A DNA stretch of 64,000 nucleotides, from assembly GCA_903813345.2 (NCBI GenBank), contig CAIIXF020000007.1:29563564-29627563 (forward strand), in the 5' to 3' direction. Below are positions 61,301-64,000 of the stretch, piece after piece. Numbering within the stretch: position 1 is the stretch's first letter; the number at the start of each line of letters is the position of its first letter. Under the pieces are notes generated by a model. That model was not told the DNA's origin and ran no database searches. It worked only from the letters and a program-made list of their open reading frames with translations. Source of the DNA: Owenia fusiformis (lineage: Eukaryota > Annelida > Polychaeta > Sabellida > Oweniidae). Position numbers and translations under genes: made by a program.

Positions 61301-62950
61301 TTTTTGGTGCACATTCAATCATTATCATTCCTGTTTTCTAATAATCTAAATAATTGTTACTGTAGTCTTACAATTGATTCCAAAGATTTTAATTATTCCG
61401 TGTATTTCTATAAACAGAGAACTTGACTTGAAGAAAAGTTGCTTATGTTTTAAAAGGCTTAATTATTTTGAAGTTAACAAATTGTTCAATTATTGTTTTG
61501 TTTTCTTAATTATAACTGTATTTGATTCGAAGAAGCATGGCAAATGAATAATATAATTGTTACATAGTTAGAATAGCTGTATGAGTTCTCAGAAGGCACA
61601 TGTGGCAGTGTCTTTCAAAACAAAATCTCTAACACATAACCCATATGATCAATATCAATGAAGACAAAGCCTAAACTGCCTTTTGTTGTTTTCTAGGGAG
61701 AAGTATGTATATCTCATGGGGAGGAGCCCTATTGCAATCAACAGCAATTACTACATTCTGGATGAGAGCTACTGGCAGCCCACACATAAACAGGTGGGTA
61801 TTTTCAAATCATCATAATTTATTTATTTGATTAACTTTCTAGACTTAGACATATTAAAGAACTAGTTAGCAAGTTTTTCATGTAGCTATATTTGATCAAA
61901 TAAGAGTAATTCATTCCTTTATTTTACAGATGTTTCATGCAGTATTGTGTGTTATCAACATCATCCCTTCAATTAATGTTTCTTCCTTTCATTTTCCAGG
62001 TGTCTCGTGCAGCAGGTGTGTGTTACCAATATCATTCCATTAAATAATTGAAGGTTTCTTCCTTCCATTTCCAGGTGTCTCGTGCAGCAGGTGTGTGTTA
62101 CCAATATCATTCCATTAAATAATTTAAGGTTTCTTCCTTCCATTTCCAGGTGTCTCGTGCAGCAGGTGTGTGTTACCAATATCATTCCATTAAATAATTT
62201 AAGGTTTCTTCCTTCCATTTCCAGGTGTCTCGTGCAGCAGGTGTGTGTTACCAATATCATTCCATTAAATAATTTAAGGTTTCTTCCTTCCATTTCCAGG
62301 TGTCTCGTGCAGCAGGTGTGTGTTACCAATATCATTCCATTAAATAATTTAAGGTTTCTTCCTTCCATTTCCAGGTGTCTCGTGCAGCAGGTGTGTGTTA
62401 CCAATATCATTCCTTCAAGAGACTCTGTGACAGAGAAGAACTGCTGCCCTTGGTTATCCGCAACACTATACCTCTATGTATGGCACAATATGAACGAATG
62501 TTCTCAACAGTAAGGTAAAATAATTGCCAGAGGCTTGGCCTTGTGGTACTCTTGAAATAGCAAAAATATATGAATTAGTACATGCATCCAAAATATCTTA
62601 AATGTCACTATTCAAATGGTGTTTATCTTCCTATCCAATAGATGAGCCAAACATAACTCAAAATCACTGTCCACCCCTGACACCTCCAATATCAATGTAT
62701 TTTTTTTAATTCTTCCTTTTTTGTATAATTGCATTCCATGCATGTAAATATGTTTTTTGGCAATAAATTTTTTAAAAAATCAAAAAAATCAATGTATTGT
62801 TGAAATCAGCTTGAATCATTATTATATAATTTTTGATTGAATTATGAAGGCAGTTTACATAATCATACTCAATTAACTCAATGTTTTTATTACAGAATTC
62901 CAGGTGAAGACATAGATGAATTAGTACACTTCTCCACAGCACAATCCAAA
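52343..62950 (+). CDS. CPT1: Carnitine O-palmitoyltransferase 1, 5' part (gene continues past the window)
   Basis: Coding exons: 52343-52467, 53641-53795, 57990-58112, 58340-58557, then 59954-60039 or 61169-61254, then 61697-61793, 62375-62514, 62896-62950. All have GT-AG borders and matching phases, giving about 333 residues. Transfers acyl groups from acyl-CoA to carnitine at the mitochondrial outer membrane, the malonyl-CoA-regulated entry step of fatty-acid oxidation. Seen: the N-terminal WDFIVAWRKNTIRRFYRTRN, a first membrane segment in exon 2 (MWNLGVSVGTMSTLLI), a second in exon 3 (VVVLSTSVGFISFLALLYI), the SLPRMPVPPLKDTL linker, the WW-xx-NW-xx-DWW block, YLMGRSPIAINSNYYILDES and NTIPLCMAQYERMFSTVRIP. 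These follow CPT1 order. An acceptor 4 nt before the ATG implies a 5' UTR exon. The catalytic His and the rest lie beyond 64000. Confidence 0.92.
54679..55372. mobile_element. Tc1/mariner-type MITE
   Basis: The left tip TACAGGGTGACCCAAAAATA with ACCCTC and the right tip (reverse complement) AAGGTGAGCCCAAAATTATG with ACCCTCC match over about 35 bp. A small hairpin (CATGGGCTTTCAA / TTGAAAGCCCATG) lies at 55280-55318. No intact transposase. Confidence 0.6.
56909..57457. mobile_element. ~550-bp MITE with 50-bp inverted ends
   Basis: TGTCCCAAAAACGAATCACT with TTTTGATAAGTGTTTTCTCA at the left is mirrored at 57410-57450 (TGTCCCAAAAATGAATCGCT after reverse complement). Interior non-coding. Confidence 0.75.
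57472..57645. repeat. Dispersed 'AAAACCTGT' repeat, copy 3
   Basis: Left ATAGTGAAACCTGTAAAGTG and right GACATGTCAAGTTTTACTAT are imperfect inverted ends. Repeated GTGGAACAC / GTGAACC words fill it. Similar segments at 9926-10135 and 29270-29465 share the organisation. Confidence 0.5.
58558..59953. other. CPT1 intron 4
   Basis: Contains the 59180-59627 element and, at 59664-59790, a G-run repeat opening CAGGCCCGTGGCCAGG like the one at 6381. No additional CPT1 exon seen. Confidence 0.4.
59180..59627. mobile_element. Inverted-repeat element in CPT1 intron 4
   Basis: AGATTCTTTGTTTTGCGTCC near 59200 is mirrored by GGACGCAAAACAAAGAATCT at 59590-59609. The match extends out to TAAGGCCA/TGGCCTAA-like ends and inward to AGAAAAAACA. 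Short frames inside are not conserved. Confidence 0.65.
59954..60039 (+). CDS. CPT1: CPT1 alternative exon 5a
   Basis: 86 nt, phase 0 in and phase 2 out, with acceptor GCATTAACTAG and donor GTATGT. Encodes EFGRSQGLRYQSIIKLRSWW, then AQNWYSDW with a split Trp codon. This is the closer match to the usual CPT1 block (…LKSWWATNYVSDWW). Confidence 0.85.
60500..61160. repeat. TGTAGTGCT-type tandem repeat between CPT1 exons 5a and 5b
   Basis: The best-ordered part, 60690-60870, is about four units of 40-42 bp (TGTAGTGCTGACACTATATG, then ATGTAGTGCTAGGACTATTT). Looser TGTGCTAACACTAT / GATGCACTAAAT units run up to 61155, close to the exon 5b acceptor. Confidence 0.75.
61169..61254 (+). CDS. CPT1: CPT1 alternative exon 5b
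   Basis: Also exactly 86 nt with the same phases, acceptor ATCCTACTAG and donor GTAGGA (weaker). Encodes EFGKKPGPKYQRLLFLKSLW, then SDNWLLEW with a split Trp. It aligns residue for residue with 5a but differs at about half the positions. Including both would add 172 nt and shift the frame, so at most one can be used per transcript. Confidence 0.8.
61926..62386 (+). repeat. CPT1: 75-bp repeat array carrying copies of the CPT1 exon 7 splice acceptor
   Basis: The acceptor plus exon start (CCATTTCCAG then GTGTCTCGTGCAGCAGGTGT) occurs with exon positions 62000, 62075, 62150, 62225, 62300 and 62375, an exact 75-nt spacing. A diverged seventh copy begins at 61930. Copies 1-5 read the authentic exon start (VSRAAGVCYQYHS) and then IK and a TAA. 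Only the last, at 62375, continues into the rest of exon 7. Confidence 0.9.
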
Positions 62951-63215
62951 GTAAGAACAATCAAATACATTTTACTAAAGTACAATCCAAAAGAACAATC
63001 AAATACATTTTACTAAAGTACAATCCAAAAGAAGAGAAATCAAATATGTACTCCAAAAGAAGAACAATCAAATACATTTTACTAAAAGCACAATCCAAAA
63101 GAACAATCAAATACATTTTACTTAAGTACAATCCGAAAGAAGAGAAATCAAATATATAATCCAAAAGAAGAACAATCAAATACATTTTGCTAAAACACAA
63201 TCCAAAATCAAAAAA
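62951..63215. repeat. ~50-60-bp tandem repeat derived from the CPT1 exon 8 donor region
   Basis: Units of the form CAATCCAAAAGAACAATCAA with ATACATTTTACTAAAG repeat the exon 8 end (CAATCCAAA, then GTAAGAACAATCAAATAC) and its intron start. In the copies the GTAAG is replaced by AGAAG or AGAAC, so they lack the donor. Confidence 0.75.
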
Positions 63216-64000
63216 AAGCTCATTTCACTACTTACTGGCAGAAATATCAAACTACTTTCACAAGGCGCAGTCAAAAATAAGAACAAACACAATTTACTAA
63301 AGTACAGTCTACAGAATAAAAATGATTATTCTGTCACGAACAGATTTCGTGTCATCACATTCCAAAGAACAATCAAACATGACTTACTCTTCAGCTCGAC
63401 TCAAAATAATTTGGGCAGTAATTTGAAATTCTTGACTAAATATTGACTTAAATATTAGAAATATCAAATGTTAGCAGAGCTGTCAAGTGTCCCGCGAATG
63501 GCGGGATTATCCCACGAATTCGATCAAAATAAGGCTAATTCGCGTGTCCCGCAATGTCCCGCGAAGTCCCGCAAATGTGGCTTTCGACCTCCGCGAATTT
63601 CGGAAATTGTTGCAATCCCCTATATGGTGATTATCTTATCTTATATAAGAAGCTAAGTTTTTGCACTTTTGAGGAGTAAAGTTTACCTAATTTTAAGTAC
63701 CTAGCATGCTGTTGTTTGGTATCAAAATAAAGAGGAAGGGTTCAACTTTCATTTTAATTACGACAATAGGGATGTAGGTCACAAATAGTTCCAACCTTGG
63801 CCTTTTTACTATCCGTGTGGCCTTCATCTCAGAACTGAGCAAATGTTAGCAAACGCGAGTTACAATAAATGGACGCTGATATCTAGAAAGGGTTTGTAGA
63901 AAAAACCGGGTACCGGGTAGTAAATCCTCCATGCTGGGTTCAAACTTGGTACCCGGTACCCGGTCAAAAAACGGGCACCCAAAAAATGAAAAATACGAAT
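63216..64000. other. CPT1 intron 8 to window end, repeat-rich
   Basis: 63476-63600 is a CCCGCGAA-rich repeat related to the 49884-50302 element. 63915-63975 carries ACCGGGTACCGGGTAG and GGTACCCGGTACCCGGT, an inverted simple repeat. No further CPT1 exon was recognised before the window ends. Confidence 0.45.

Noticed and set aside
62082-62513. Long repetitive open frames on both strands (~145 aa)
   Set aside because: They exist because the 75-bp CPT1 exon 7 repeat is a multiple of three; the authentic exon frame is a different one.
1-64000. tRNA, rRNA or other structured RNA genes
   Set aside because: No A/B-box pair with cloverleaf or rRNA core was recognised by eye; a covariance-model scan would be decisive.

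Overview
This is a gene-sparse, intron-rich, AT-rich and repeat-laden piece of an animal nuclear genome. Introns follow GT-AG, genes span up to 21 kb, MITE-like inverted repeats are common, and the conserved genes are metazoan: carnitine O-palmitoyltransferase 1 and a POGZ-type zinc-finger protein. RAG1 N-terminus-like sequences and many young DNA-transposon remnants suggest a marine invertebrate. An ambulacrarian or another non-vertebrate deuterostome is my guess, but the sequence alone does not settle the phylum.

Layout. (1) 1-3.3 kb: mobile DNA, chiefly a 2.75-kb foldback element with a 5-bp target duplication. (2) 3.9-19.4 kb: a tandem family of five two-domain GNAT-fold acetyltransferase genes, one on the minus strand and four on the plus strand, separated by inverted-repeat elements and a poly-C satellite. 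The last copy carries a one-base deletion. (3) 19.5-25.7 kb: inverted-repeat elements, a small ankyrin-like gene, a broken carboxylesterase/cholinesterase-like fragment ending in a near-perfect palindrome, and little else. (4) 25.7-46.7 kb, minus strand: a POGZ-like gene that I resolve into 22 coding exons. All splice phases are compatible, apart from one frameshift in an A7 run of the large acidic exon. It has the POGZ zinc-finger array but no pogo/DDE transposase domain; the protein ends in an acidic region and an Arg/Asn/Gly-rich tail. One of its introns holds two RAG1-N-terminus-like sequences and decayed Tc1/mariner copies. (5) 46.7-52.3 kb: intergenic repeats. (6) 52.3 kb to the right edge, plus strand: the 5' half of a CPT1 gene. 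It contains two 86-nt exons that look mutually exclusive, and an array of 75-bp repeats that multiplies the 3' splice site of the next-but-one exon.

How the genes relate. The GNAT genes are paralogues from local duplication and probably act on small-molecule amines, possibly in mitochondria since two have targeting-like N-termini; the substrate is unknown. CPT1 acts at the outer mitochondrial membrane in fatty-acid import. The POGZ-like protein should be a nuclear chromatin or DNA-binding factor. I see no operon-like functional link between the three loci. The candidates for something undescribed are the RAG1-N-like sequence in the POGZ intron (it has an in-frame donor that could feed POGZ exon 3), the CPT1 exon pair, the decoy splice-acceptor array, and the expanded double-GNAT family.
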